A stretch of 64,000 nt of DNA. Source: Candidatus Roslinia caecavium (lineage in GTDB: Bacteria > Bacillota > Clostridia > Monoglobales > Monoglobaceae). This document shows, piece by piece, positions 51,565 to 59,574 of the stretch. The stretch's first letter is position 1; each line of letters begins with the position of its first letter. The notes under the pieces are model-generated. The model had not been told where the DNA came from, did no database searches, and saw only the letters and a program-made list of their open reading frames with translations. The stretch spans positions 40,665 through 104,664 of the forward strand of contig CAJFTO010000005.1 of NCBI GenBank assembly GCA_904419955.1, read 5' to 3'. The position numbers and the translations under genes are program-made.

Positions 51565-52812
51565 ATGAAGAAAATAGGGGTATTTTTATTATGTTTTGTA
51601 ATGCTGTTGGGCGCGGCGGGTTCGTCAGTGGTTGTTGCCGCTGAGGAAGCGGTTTCGGTTCAGGATCTGCAAATAGGCGATTACTTTACGCTGGGCGAGT
51701 ATAACGGCGAACCAATAGTATGGCGGTACGCGGCTGACGATGAAAACGGCAAATTGATGGTAAGTGATAAAATTTTATGCATAAAACCTTTTGGCGATAA
51801 TAAGGATAATAGAAATTTCTGGAAGGAGTCATTTATTAGAATGTGGTTAAATTCAGATGTTGCTGAAGATGAAGTGGATTGGGGGCAATATGTATCCGAT
51901 TGGGCAAATTATTATATGGATTTTAATGAAAAGGGTTTCCTACATAAAAGTAATTTTACTTTATCGGAACGAAGCTCTATAAAACCGGTAACTCAATGGA
52001 CGATGCTTCCTGAAAATCGTTTAGATTTAACTGAAAACGGAATTAGCACGCCGTATTCAGCTATAAAGGAGCATGTACCGGGAAGACCACAGGATGGCGG
52101 ACGAACGATTCTTTATGATATTTATGAAATACCTGAAATATATTATGGCGCTGCGTGTAAAACGACCGATACAGTGTTTTTGCTCGATGAAATGCAAGTA
52201 TATAATATATGGAAAAATTTTGACGATATAAGAGCCTTATGCGGTTATGGCGCCTCTATGCCTTCTGTAAAATTTACTAACGGATATTTAGGTTATTCAT
52301 TACGTACTCCGATTGGAGAGTCTAATGCTAGTATTAGTGAATATAATGATTATAGTACTAATGTGCATATTGACGGCATAAGACCGGCGTTTTATCTAAA
52401 TGAGGAAAATGCGCAAATACTCTCCGGAAGCGGGACGGCTGAAGATCCATATGTTATGGACGGTAAAAAAATTGAGATATTGATAAACGGAGAAGCTCTT
52501 GATTCAGATTACGTTCCTGTAATTGAGAATGGGATAGTATTAGTCCCAATAAGAGCCGTATTTGAAAAAATGGGAGCGGAGGTCGTCTGGAATGATGAGG
52601 ATCAATCTATTACAGTCGTTAAGGATAAAGCATCAGCGTATATGATGATATCAAACGGCGGCATAATGATAAATGGAGAGATACAGGATTTGGGGTATCC
52701 GGTAACGCTAATAGACGACGCCGCATATGCGCCGCTTACAGCGATTGAAAAATTCACAGATACAGACGTTGTTTGGAATGCAGAGCTGATGACGGTAGAA
52801 ATAGCGGTTTGA
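51565..52812 (+). CDS. Secreted protein with DUF6273-like and copper amine oxidase N-terminal-like domains
   Basis: A 415-residue protein with a signal peptide (IGVFLLCFVMLLGAAGSSVVVAA). Residues about 35-290 resemble the DUF6273 fold (IGDYFTLGEYNGEPIVWRY; FLLDEMQVYNIW; GYSLRTPIGESNA; VHIDGIRPAFYL). The last 110 residues are a Cu-amine-oxidase N-terminal-like domain (VPVIENGIVLVPIRAVFEKMGAEVVWNDEDQSITVVK; APLTAIEKFTDTDVVWN), common on extracellular proteins of Clostridia. The central section is distinctly richer in A and T than its neighbours. GGTGGAG precedes the ATG. It lies between metH and a metH tail fragment, which suggests insertion. Function unknown. Confidence 0.8.
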   Translation: MKKIGVFLLCFVMLLGAAGSSVVVAAEEAVSVQDLQIGDYFTLGEYNGEPIVWRYAADDENGKLMVSDKILCIKPFGDNKDNRNFWKESFIRMWLNSDVAEDEVDWGQYVSDWANYYMDFNEKGFLHKSNFTLSERSSIKPVTQWTMLPENRLDLTENGISTPYSAIKEHVPGRPQDGGRTILYDIYEIPEIYYGAACKTTDTVFLLDEMQVYNIWKNFDDIRALCGYGASMPSVKFTNGYLGYSLRTPIGESNASISEYNDYSTNVHIDGIRPAFYLNEENAQILSGSGTAEDPYVMDGKKIEILINGEALDSDYVPVIENGIVLVPIRAVFEKMGAEVVWNDEDQSITVVKDKASAYMMISNGGIMINGEIQDLGYPVTLIDDAAYAPLTAIEKFTDTDVVWNAELMTVEIAV

Positions 52813-52841
52813 TGCGCTGAGCGGGCGATACGATAATGTTG

Positions 52842-52909
52842 TCTCGGCGCGGACTATTATGCGAAGGACGCGCGCTTTGATTCGGGCGTGTTGGCTCTTA
52901 GAGCTTAAT
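52842..52909 (+). pseudogene. Fragment of a metH-like 3' end
   Basis: Thirty-two bases match the metH segment 51269-51300 at 29 positions, and the three differences are all synonymous, so both encode GADYYAKDAR. After that the frame drifts (FDSG, VLALRA) to a stop at about 52909. There is no upstream coding frame: two stops precede. This is the decayed end of a corrinoid protein or a duplicated metH tail. Confidence 0.65.
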
Positions 52910-52934
52910 CGATTAACTTCTCCCAAAAATCTAC

Positions 52935-52963
52935 TTGACTATACGCGGCTTGTGTGATAGCAT
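52935..52963 (+). promoter_or_regulatory. Candidate promoter of the ferritin gene
   Basis: TTGACT (52935-52940), 17 bases, TAGCAT (52958-52963). A TATAAT at 52970-52975 abuts the downstream palindrome and may be the real -10 instead. Confidence 0.5.
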
Positions 52964-52975
52964 ATTTTATATAAT

Positions 52976-52994
52976 CGGTTCTGATTCAGAACCG
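52976..52994. promoter_or_regulatory. 19-base perfect palindrome at the ferritin promoter
   Basis: CGGTTCTGA-T-TCAGAACCG, directly after a TATAAT and 24 bases before the ferritin start. Its position suits a repressor operator; the sequence is not a standard Fur or PerR box. Confidence 0.6.
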
Positions 52995-53017
52995 CATCGA
53001 CAACAGGAGGTATGAAT

Positions 53018-53530
53018 ATGTTAGATAAAAAAGTGAGAGATCTGCTTAACAACCAGATCAACAAAGAATGGTATTCGGCTTATCTGTATCTGAGTTTCTC
53101 GAACTATTATTCCGAGGCTGGGCTCGACGGATTCCAGAACTGGTATATGGTTCAGGCTCAGGAGGAGCGCGACCATGCGCTGCTGTTTATTCAGTATCTT
53201 CAGAATAACGGCGAGAAAGTGGTCTTTGAGTCTGTAGATAAACCTGAGGCCGATTTTAAGGATAATATGGAGCCGATCCAAAAAGGACTCGAGCACGAGA
53301 GATATGTGACGGGGCTCATCAACGCAATCTACGGCGCGGCTAAAGACGTCAACGACTTCAGAACAACTCAGTTCCTGGACTGGTTCGTTAAAGAGCAGGG
53401 CGAGGAAGAGAAGACCGCCGACGATCTGGTAAAGAAGATGGAGCTGTTCGGCAGCGACGCTAAAGGCTTGTATATGCTCAACTCCGAACTTGGCGGCAGG
53501 ACTTATTCGGCGCCTTCGCTTACTCTGTAA
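53018..53530 (+). CDS. ftnA: Ferritin
   Basis: A 170-residue non-haem ferritin forming the 24-subunit iron-storage cage. The ferroxidase ligands are visible in NQINKEWYSAYLYLSFSNYY (Glu), EERDHALLFIQYLQ (Glu and His), GLEHERYVTGLI (Glu) and FVKEQGEEEKTADDL (Glu, Gln). GGAGG fits the ATG at 53018; an in-frame ATG two codons earlier is too close. A palindromic operator-like element lies in its leader, so iron- or peroxide-dependent control is plausible. A terminator follows. Confidence 0.96.
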   Translation: MLDKKVRDLLNNQINKEWYSAYLYLSFSNYYSEAGLDGFQNWYMVQAQEERDHALLFIQYLQNNGEKVVFESVDKPEADFKDNMEPIQKGLEHERYVTGLINAIYGAAKDVNDFRTTQFLDWFVKEQGEEEKTADDLVKKMELFGSDAKGLYMLNSELGGRTYSAPSLTL

Positions 53531-53558
53531 TATAAAAATAACGTTTTGAATATATTAT

Positions 53559-53599
53559 TCCCTATTTTCGCGCATGGATCCGGAGATAGGGATTTTTTT
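53559..53599 (+). terminator. Terminator after the ferritin gene
   Basis: Stem TCCCTAT/ATAGGGA around 20 bases, followed by seven T residues. Confidence 0.88.
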
Positions 53600-53800
53600 G
53601 CTGAAAAATTAGGCGTATATGGATTTATTCATTGATATTTGTAAATATCTTACAAATATAGTTCCTCTGATTTGTGAAGTATTGTCAAAATAATATTTGT
53701 CTAAATATGGAACTTTAGCCGTATGAAAACTGTCTATAAAGTATAATGTATTTTTATAATATTCTAAAAATTCTAAATTCTATATCAGGAGGGTAAGGAC

Positions 53801-56800
53801 ATGAGAAAATTATTAACGGTTTTATTATCAATCATCATGACGGTTTCGGTTATCGGCGGAACGACCCTGACGAGCGTAAGCGCGGCGGAGACGATAGAGA
53901 TCTCAAGCGTCGCGGACTTGATGGCGATCGCGGACAGCCCGGACGCAAACTTCTATCTTTTAAACGACATAGACGCGGAGGATTTTACGTGGACGTCCGT
54001 GCCGTCGTTTTCGGGTAACTTCTACGGCAACGGCTACAGCGTGTCTATAAACGGCGCGCCGCTGTTTGGGACGATAGAGAGCGGCGCTACGGTGCAGGAC
54101 CTCAGCGTTTGGGGTACGAGCGTAAGCGGCGAGACCAACGTCGGAGTTATAGCCGGAACGATCAAGGGTACGGTTAAAAACTGCTACGCTATGGGCTATG
54201 CGAGCGCAACGTCGGTAGTAGGCGGTCTTGCCGGACTGATCGACGGCGGAACGGTTTCGGACTGTTACGTTTCGGTTACGGTCTCGGGCAGTTCGGGAAC
54301 TCTCGGCGGCTTTGCGGGTAAGGCTGAAAACGCCAACATTTCAAGATGCTATTCGACTTCGACCGTGAGCGGCTCGACTGTAGAGACCGGCGCGTTTATC
54401 GGTAACAACAGTTCTTCGCAGATAACGAATTGCTACTACGGCTCGGATAACAGTTCGCAGTTCCTGGGCGTCGGAATGGGTTCGGATACGGTTACGGGGC
54501 TGAGCTCCGCGCAAATGAACTCGGCCGGCAGTTTCGCAGGCTTTGACTTTTCAAATACCTGGAACATTATCGAGGGCGTTACGAGACCGAGACTTATTTC
54601 GATAAACGGTCTGGGAACTCAGCAAAGCCCGTATAGGATACATAACGTTACCGACTTCAGCGAGCTTCTATCGGCGGGCTGCGGAGCGGCTAACGCGGGT
54701 AAATACTACAGGCTCGACTGCGATATCGAAGGTAACCTGAGCTCTATAGGAAGCAACGACAACAGATTCACAGGAATTTTCGACGGTAATAATCATGTTA
54801 TAAGAAGCAACAGTTATAGCTTGTTCGGCGCGATAGAGGCGGGAGCGGTCGTAAGGAACGTCGTTTTCTATGGATGTTCGCGATATTCTGGCGATATATT
54901 CGGATTTGCGGCGGCTGTGAATTACGGTACGATCGAAAATTGTCATGTTTATGAATCCAACGTTTCTGGAAGTAAAGACCTGGGCGGAATAGCAGGAGAG
55001 AACATAAACGGAACAATAAGCAGATGCAGCGTAGTAAAGACCACTATCTCAGGTTCGCAGACGGGCGTCGCCGGGATAGTCGGATATAACAGCTATGGAA
55101 CTATCTCCGAATGCGTAGTTCGCGACGGTAACGTAAGCAGCGGTCAGAACAGCGTCGGCGGAATCGTAGGCGATAATACCAGCGGACTTGTAGAGAACTG
55201 CATGGTCTGGAATACAAGAGTACTCTCCTCGACAAGCGAAGCCGGAGGCATAGCCGGAAGGCTGTATAACGGTACGCTCAGAAACTGCTACGCTAACCAG
55301 ACGACGACCGCGACTGAGAACGTGGGAGCTATGGCCGGAAATGTTATAGAGGACGGACTTATTCAAAACTGTTATTATAATTCCGAAAAGACGGCCGTCG
55401 CGGTAGGCAGTACCGGCGATACGACCGGAGCGCTGACATCGGGCGGTACGAAGAGTACGTCGAGCTTCTCCGGTTTTGACTTCAGTTCGGTATGGACGAC
55501 CGACGCGGACGGCGATATGACCGTCGCGGCAATATCCGGGCGCGGAACTAAGGAGAATCCTTATATCATAAGAGGAGGCTACGACTGGACCAACGCGGGC
55601 GACGGCATAAGCGCGGCCGGAGAGCGCAACTACTACGCGCTTAACAACAATGCGTACGGAGTAGGCGCTATCGACAGCTTCGGCGGCAGCCTTGACGGTA
55701 AGGGATATATCATGGTTGGCGGCACGCTTACGAATAATTTGACTTCGAGCGGGTATATAGGCAACGTCGTAGTATTCGGCGGCAGAGCGGCGCAGACTGT
55801 AAACGGCGGAAAGATCGAATATACAACGACGTTATCGGCGCCGTATTCGGACGGCGGTTTCGTGGGAACTCTGACGGGCGGAAGCGTATCCAACAGCGCG
55901 GCTGTCGGCGGCTCGTTAAATTCTGACAGCGCGGCGGGCGGCTTTGCGGCTCAGGTTTCTGGCGGGACCATAACCAACTGCTATGTAAGGAATATGAGCG
56001 TCGGCGGTAACGGCTTCTCCGGCGGCTTTGTAGGCAATAACTCGGGCGGCAGGATAAGTAATTGCTACGTATACGGCGGCGAAGTCTCAAGCTCGAACAC
56101 AGCCGGAGGATTTGCGGGACGTAACGATAACGGCGGAGTTATAGAAAACTGCTATACCAATACGGCGGTATCGGCGAGCGGAACCTACAGCGGCGCGTTC
56201 GTCGGAATGAACTATGCGACGATACAAAACGTATTCGCGGACAACAGCGCGGTTGCGGCGTTCGCGGCGCTCGACGAGGGAACGAGTTCAAACGTAAGTC
56301 TCAGCTCGGACGGCGCTACCATGCAGAGTGCGTTTATTAAAACGGCTTCTACCAACTTGACCGTAAACGATACCACGGTATACACGCCGACAAACCAGTC
56401 GACTACTCAAACCGGTCTTACCGATATAAGCGGGCACTGGGCCGAGGCGACTATACGCAACCTTGTAGAAAAGGGCGTGGTCAACGGATACGAAGACAAT
56501 ACGTTCAGACCGGAGGACAACGTGACCAAGGGCGAATATATCAAACTGCTGATGACGGCTACGGGAAGCGGAACGAGCAGTAACTTCACAAACTATCAGG
56601 ACGTAAACGCATCCTGGGCGAGAGAGTTCGTAAGCCGCGCGGTAGAGCTGGGTATTTGCGACAATGTAAATACGTCGGCTACGATGTTCGGGGTAGACGA
56701 GCCGATAACGAGAGCGCAGGCGGCGGCGCTCATGGGCAGACTGCTCGCGCCGGACGTTACGGGAACGCCCGCGTTCACAGATTCGGCGGATATACCCGAG

Positions 56801-56944
56801 TGGGCGGCGAATCCGATATATGCGAGCGTGCAGCTTGGACTGCTCGCGGGCAACGACGACGGCACGTTCAAACCGATGAACAACCTCACGAGAGCCGAGT
56901 CGGCTACCATTATAGAGAGGATAATGAATCTTCCGACAGAATAA
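53801..56944 (+). CDS. Giant surface protein with GLUG repeats and three SLH domains
   Basis: A 1047-residue secreted protein. The signal peptide is residues 1-28. It contains two blocks of GLUG-type repeats (about 40-270 and 290-850), with repeated G-(G/A)-(I/F)-(A/V)-G and ISNCYVYG/ISRCSVV phrases, predicted as a right-handed beta-helix. Three SLH domains follow at about 870-920 (DISGHWAEATIRNLVEKGVV), 930-980 (DVNASWAREFVSRAVELGIC with EPITRAQAAALMG) and 990-1045 (IPEWAANPIYASVQLGLLAG with NLTRAESATI). SLH domains bind pyruvylated cell-wall polysaccharide. It shares most of its layout with the protein at 59575-62784. CAGGAGGG precedes the ATG. No enzymatic domain is seen, so adhesion or structure is likely. 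Confidence 0.88.
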   Translation: MRKLLTVLLSIIMTVSVIGGTTLTSVSAAETIEISSVADLMAIADSPDANFYLLNDIDAEDFTWTSVPSFSGNFYGNGYSVSINGAPLFGTIESGATVQDLSVWGTSVSGETNVGVIAGTIKGTVKNCYAMGYASATSVVGGLAGLIDGGTVSDCYVSVTVSGSSGTLGGFAGKAENANISRCYSTSTVSGSTVETGAFIGNNSSSQITNCYYGSDNSSQFLGVGMGSDTVTGLSSAQMNSAGSFAGFDFSNTWNIIEGVTRPRLISINGLGTQQSPYRIHNVTDFSELLSAGCGAANAGKYYRLDCDIEGNLSSIGSNDNRFTGIFDGNNHVIRSNSYSLFGAIEAGAVVRNVVFYGCSRYSGDIFGFAAAVNYGTIENCHVYESNVSGSKDLGGIAGENINGTISRCSVVKTTISGSQTGVAGIVGYNSYGTISECVVRDGNVSSGQNSVGGIVGDNTSGLVENCMVWNTRVLSSTSEAGGIAGRLYNGTLRNCYANQTTTATENVGAMAGNVIEDGLIQNCYYNSEKTAVAVGSTGDTTGALTSGGTKSTSSFSGFDFSSVWTTDADGDMTVAAISGRGTKENPYIIRGGYDWTNAGDGISAAGERNYYALNNNAYGVGAIDSFGGSLDGKGYIMVGGTLTNNLTSSGYIGNVVVFGGRAAQTVNGGKIEYTTTLSAPYSDGGFVGTLTGGSVSNSAAVGGSLNSDSAAGGFAAQVSGGTITNCYVRNMSVGGNGFSGGFVGNNSGGRISNCYVYGGEVSSSNTAGGFAGRNDNGGVIENCYTNTAVSASGTYSGAFVGMNYATIQNVFADNSAVAAFAALDEGTSSNVSLSSDGATMQSAFIKTASTNLTVNDTTVYTPTNQSTTQTGLTDISGHWAEATIRNLVEKGVVNGYEDNTFRPEDNVTKGEYIKLLMTATGSGTSSNFTNYQDVNASWAREFVSRAVELGICDNVNTSATMFGVDEPITRAQAAALMGRLLAPDVTGTPAFTDSADIPEWAANPIYASVQLGLLAGNDDGTFKPMNNLTRAESATIIERIMNLPTE

Positions 56945-57000
56945 GGTTTAAAAATAAGAATGTTTGGTTGTTTATTATATAGATAAAAGTTAATTTTAGG

Positions 57001-57028
57001 CGGGGCGGCGGTATTGCCGTCCCGTTTT
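57001..57028 (+). terminator. Terminator after the first GLUG-SLH gene
   Basis: Stem CGGGGCGGC/GCCGTCCCG (one G-T pair), six-base loop, then TTTT. Confidence 0.8.
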
Positions 57029-57052
57029 GGGTATTGAGATATTTTTAATATA

Positions 57053-57081
57053 TTGTTTTAAGTCTTGTAAATTGATATAAT
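57053..57081 (+). promoter_or_regulatory. Promoter of the GH97 gene
   Basis: TTGTTT (57053-57058), 17 bases, TATAAT (57076-57081). Confidence 0.55.
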
Positions 57082-57114
57082 ATTTTTAGATTAATTCGGA
57101 GCGGGGGGATAATC

Positions 57115-59505
57115 ATGATAAAAAACATATTGGATAAACTTTTGGTTTTGCTTTGCGCCGCGGCTGTTGCGGCAGGTATTGCGCCGACGGTATTCGCGGC
57201 TTCAGGACCGGAGACCGCCGCGGTCTCGCCCGACGGTAACGTTAGCGCGTATATCGACGTCTCGGGCGGACAGATATTATACACTGTTAGATACGGGGAT
57301 AAAACTGCACTCGACAGGGCGAGGATAGGGATAACTTTTGAAAACGCGGACTTCTCGACCGGCGCGGAGATCGTAGGGGTAAGAGAAAACGTTATAGACG
57401 AGACGTATCCAATGCTGACCGGAAAGGCGGCGAATTATGTAAACAGAGCTAACGAGACGGTCGTTACTCTGGCCAAGGACGGGCGTATGCTGGATATATA
57501 TATCCGCGCGTACGACGACGGCGCGGCGTACAGATACGGTTTCTACGAGGATACGCGGGTCTATTCAGAAACCGGCGAATACGACTTTCCGGCAGGTTCG
57601 ACCGCCTTTGCGATGGAGTATGAAAAATGTTACGAAAACTTCTATAACAGACATGCGCTCTCTGAACTGAGCGGCGTCTATGGGATGCCTATGACATTCG
57701 ACATGGGCGGGAGCTACGCGCTTATATCCGAAGCCAACCTAAACGGAAGCTACGCGGGTTCGGTTCTGAACGCCTCGGGAGGTCGGCTTTCGCTCTCGTT
57801 CGAGCCTAAACAGACGGAGCCTGTGAGCGTTGCGTCGGGGTCGTTTTCGCCGTGGCGCATGATAGTCGTTGGGGATCTTGATACGATCGCGACGACGCAG
57901 ATGCCGGAGAATCTGTCCGATCCGTCTAAGATAGCGGATACAAGCTGGATACAGCCGGGCGTGAGCTCCTGGACTTGGTTTAACGGAGACCCGACGAACG
58001 ACCCGGACGTGTATAAGGAATATATAGACTTCTCGAGCGAGATGGGCTGGCAGTACGTCCTGCTCGACGAGGGTTGGCAGCCTATGGAATACGACGAACA
58101 GGGGAGAAGATCTTACAGCGGTCTAAACGACTGGACGGCTGAGGTAATAGATTACGCGAACGCCAGTGGGATAGGCGTTATCGTCTGGGCGGCGAGCTGG
58201 GATCTGGATACTCCGGAGAAACGGGAGCGTCTCGCCGAGTGGTCGGCCATGGGAATAAAGGGCGTGAAGGTGGATTTCTTTGACAGCGAGACTCAGGAGA
58301 CCTTGAAACTGATGGACGAGATCACGTTGAAAGCGGCCGAGAACAGACTGTTGGTAAATTATCACGGCTGTACGAAACCGAGCGGAGAGCGGCGGACGTG
58401 GCCTAATCTGATCACGCGCGAGGCGGTGTACGGAAACGAGCATTTCTTAAGCGGCGAGGGCTGGGGTCCGACGGCGGAGCATAACTGCACGCTGATATTT
58501 ACCAGAAACGCGGTCGGACCTATGGACTATACGCCGGAGCTGACTAACTATTACGGAAAGAATTATTTTTCGGACGGACAAAAAGCGGCGCTCCCGATTG
58601 TGTTCGAGTCTGGGATACAATGCCTGTCCGATAAACCGGAGGTATACAGAAACAGCGTGTTGTATAACTTCCTGAAAAATTTTCCGACGACCTGGGATGA
58701 GACGAGGATCCTTGACGGGAGCATAGGCGATTACGCGGTCGTAATGCGAAGAAAAGGCTCGGATTATTACATAGGGAGTATATGCAACGCGCAGAGAAGC
58801 GTTGATCTTAGCTTAGACTTTCTCGGCGAGGGCAAGTACTGGCTCGAGATGTACGCCGACGGGAGAAGCGACACCGAAGTGTTAAAATATACCGCGCTCG
58901 TAGATAAGGCCGATATTATAACCCTGCCGCAGCTCGAACATGGCGGCGCGGTCGTTAAGTTCACGCCGTATCAATACGGAGACGCGGAGATTTTAGACGT
59001 GGGCGGGCATTGGTGCGAGGCGAATATAAGGAGTCTTGCCGCCGATGGACGGCTCAATATCTATTTTTACGGCGATTTCGAGCCGGACGAGAATATAACC
59101 AGGGCCGAGTTCGTCATGCTGCTTTGCGACGCGTTCGGGTTTGAATATAACGTCGGCGCGGCGAAGTTTGAGGATATAAAGGCGAGCGTTGCGAAGAATT
59201 ATATAAACGAGGCGACCGATCGAGGGATAATAAACGGAGTGAGCGCGACCGAGTTCGAGCCGTTTTCCGAAATAACCAGAGAGGACGCCGCAGTTATACT
59301 CGGCAGGTATTTGGAGCTTAAGGGCGGCATAAACTCTGGCTTTACGGATAGCGCCAATATATCGGACTACGCGAAAGAATACGTAGCGCAGTGCAGCGCC
59401 CGCGGGATAGTTAACGGCTACGAGGACGGAAGTTTCAGACCGAAGAACAGTATAACGAGAGCCGAGGCGGCCGCTATGATAGAGAGGTGCGTAGGCCTGA
59501 AATAG
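57115..59505 (+). CDS. Surface-anchored glycoside hydrolase family 97 with three SLH domains
   Basis: A 796-residue secreted enzyme. Signal peptide 1-29, GH97 N-terminal beta-sandwich about 35-265, then the catalytic barrel from WIQPGVSSWTWFNGDPTNDP to LVDK (about 280-600). The nucleophile position is Asp387 in GIKGVKVDFFDSE, the mark of the retaining alpha-galactosidase-type subgroup; acid/base candidate Glu436 is in NLITREAVYGNEHF. Residues about 625-796 hold three SLH domains (VGGHWCEANIRSLAADGRL; SVAKNYINEATDRGIINGV; EYVAQCSARGIVNGYEDGS). Most GH97 enzymes are from Bacteroidota and unanchored, so an SLH-anchored form in Clostridia is uncommon. GGGGGGAT lies before the ATG. It is followed after 69 bases by the second GLUG gene, with no terminator seen. 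Confidence 0.92.
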   Translation: MIKNILDKLLVLLCAAAVAAGIAPTVFAASGPETAAVSPDGNVSAYIDVSGGQILYTVRYGDKTALDRARIGITFENADFSTGAEIVGVRENVIDETYPMLTGKAANYVNRANETVVTLAKDGRMLDIYIRAYDDGAAYRYGFYEDTRVYSETGEYDFPAGSTAFAMEYEKCYENFYNRHALSELSGVYGMPMTFDMGGSYALISEANLNGSYAGSVLNASGGRLSLSFEPKQTEPVSVASGSFSPWRMIVVGDLDTIATTQMPENLSDPSKIADTSWIQPGVSSWTWFNGDPTNDPDVYKEYIDFSSEMGWQYVLLDEGWQPMEYDEQGRRSYSGLNDWTAEVIDYANASGIGVIVWAASWDLDTPEKRERLAEWSAMGIKGVKVDFFDSETQETLKLMDEITLKAAENRLLVNYHGCTKPSGERRTWPNLITREAVYGNEHFLSGEGWGPTAEHNCTLIFTRNAVGPMDYTPELTNYYGKNYFSDGQKAALPIVFESGIQCLSDKPEVYRNSVLYNFLKNFPTTWDETRILDGSIGDYAVVMRRKGSDYYIGSICNAQRSVDLSLDFLGEGKYWLEMYADGRSDTEVLKYTALVDKADIITLPQLEHGGAVVKFTPYQYGDAEILDVGGHWCEANIRSLAADGRLNIYFYGDFEPDENITRAEFVMLLCDAFGFEYNVGAAKFEDIKASVAKNYINEATDRGIINGVSATEFEPFSEITREDAAVILGRYLELKGGINSGFTDSANISDYAKEYVAQCSARGIVNGYEDGSFRPKNSITRAEAAAMIERCVGLK

Positions 59506-59574
59506 GGTAATTACGCCGATAAGACGATCGCGTATGTTAAGAGCTTGAAATAAACTCAAAAGGGGGAGCGGGCG

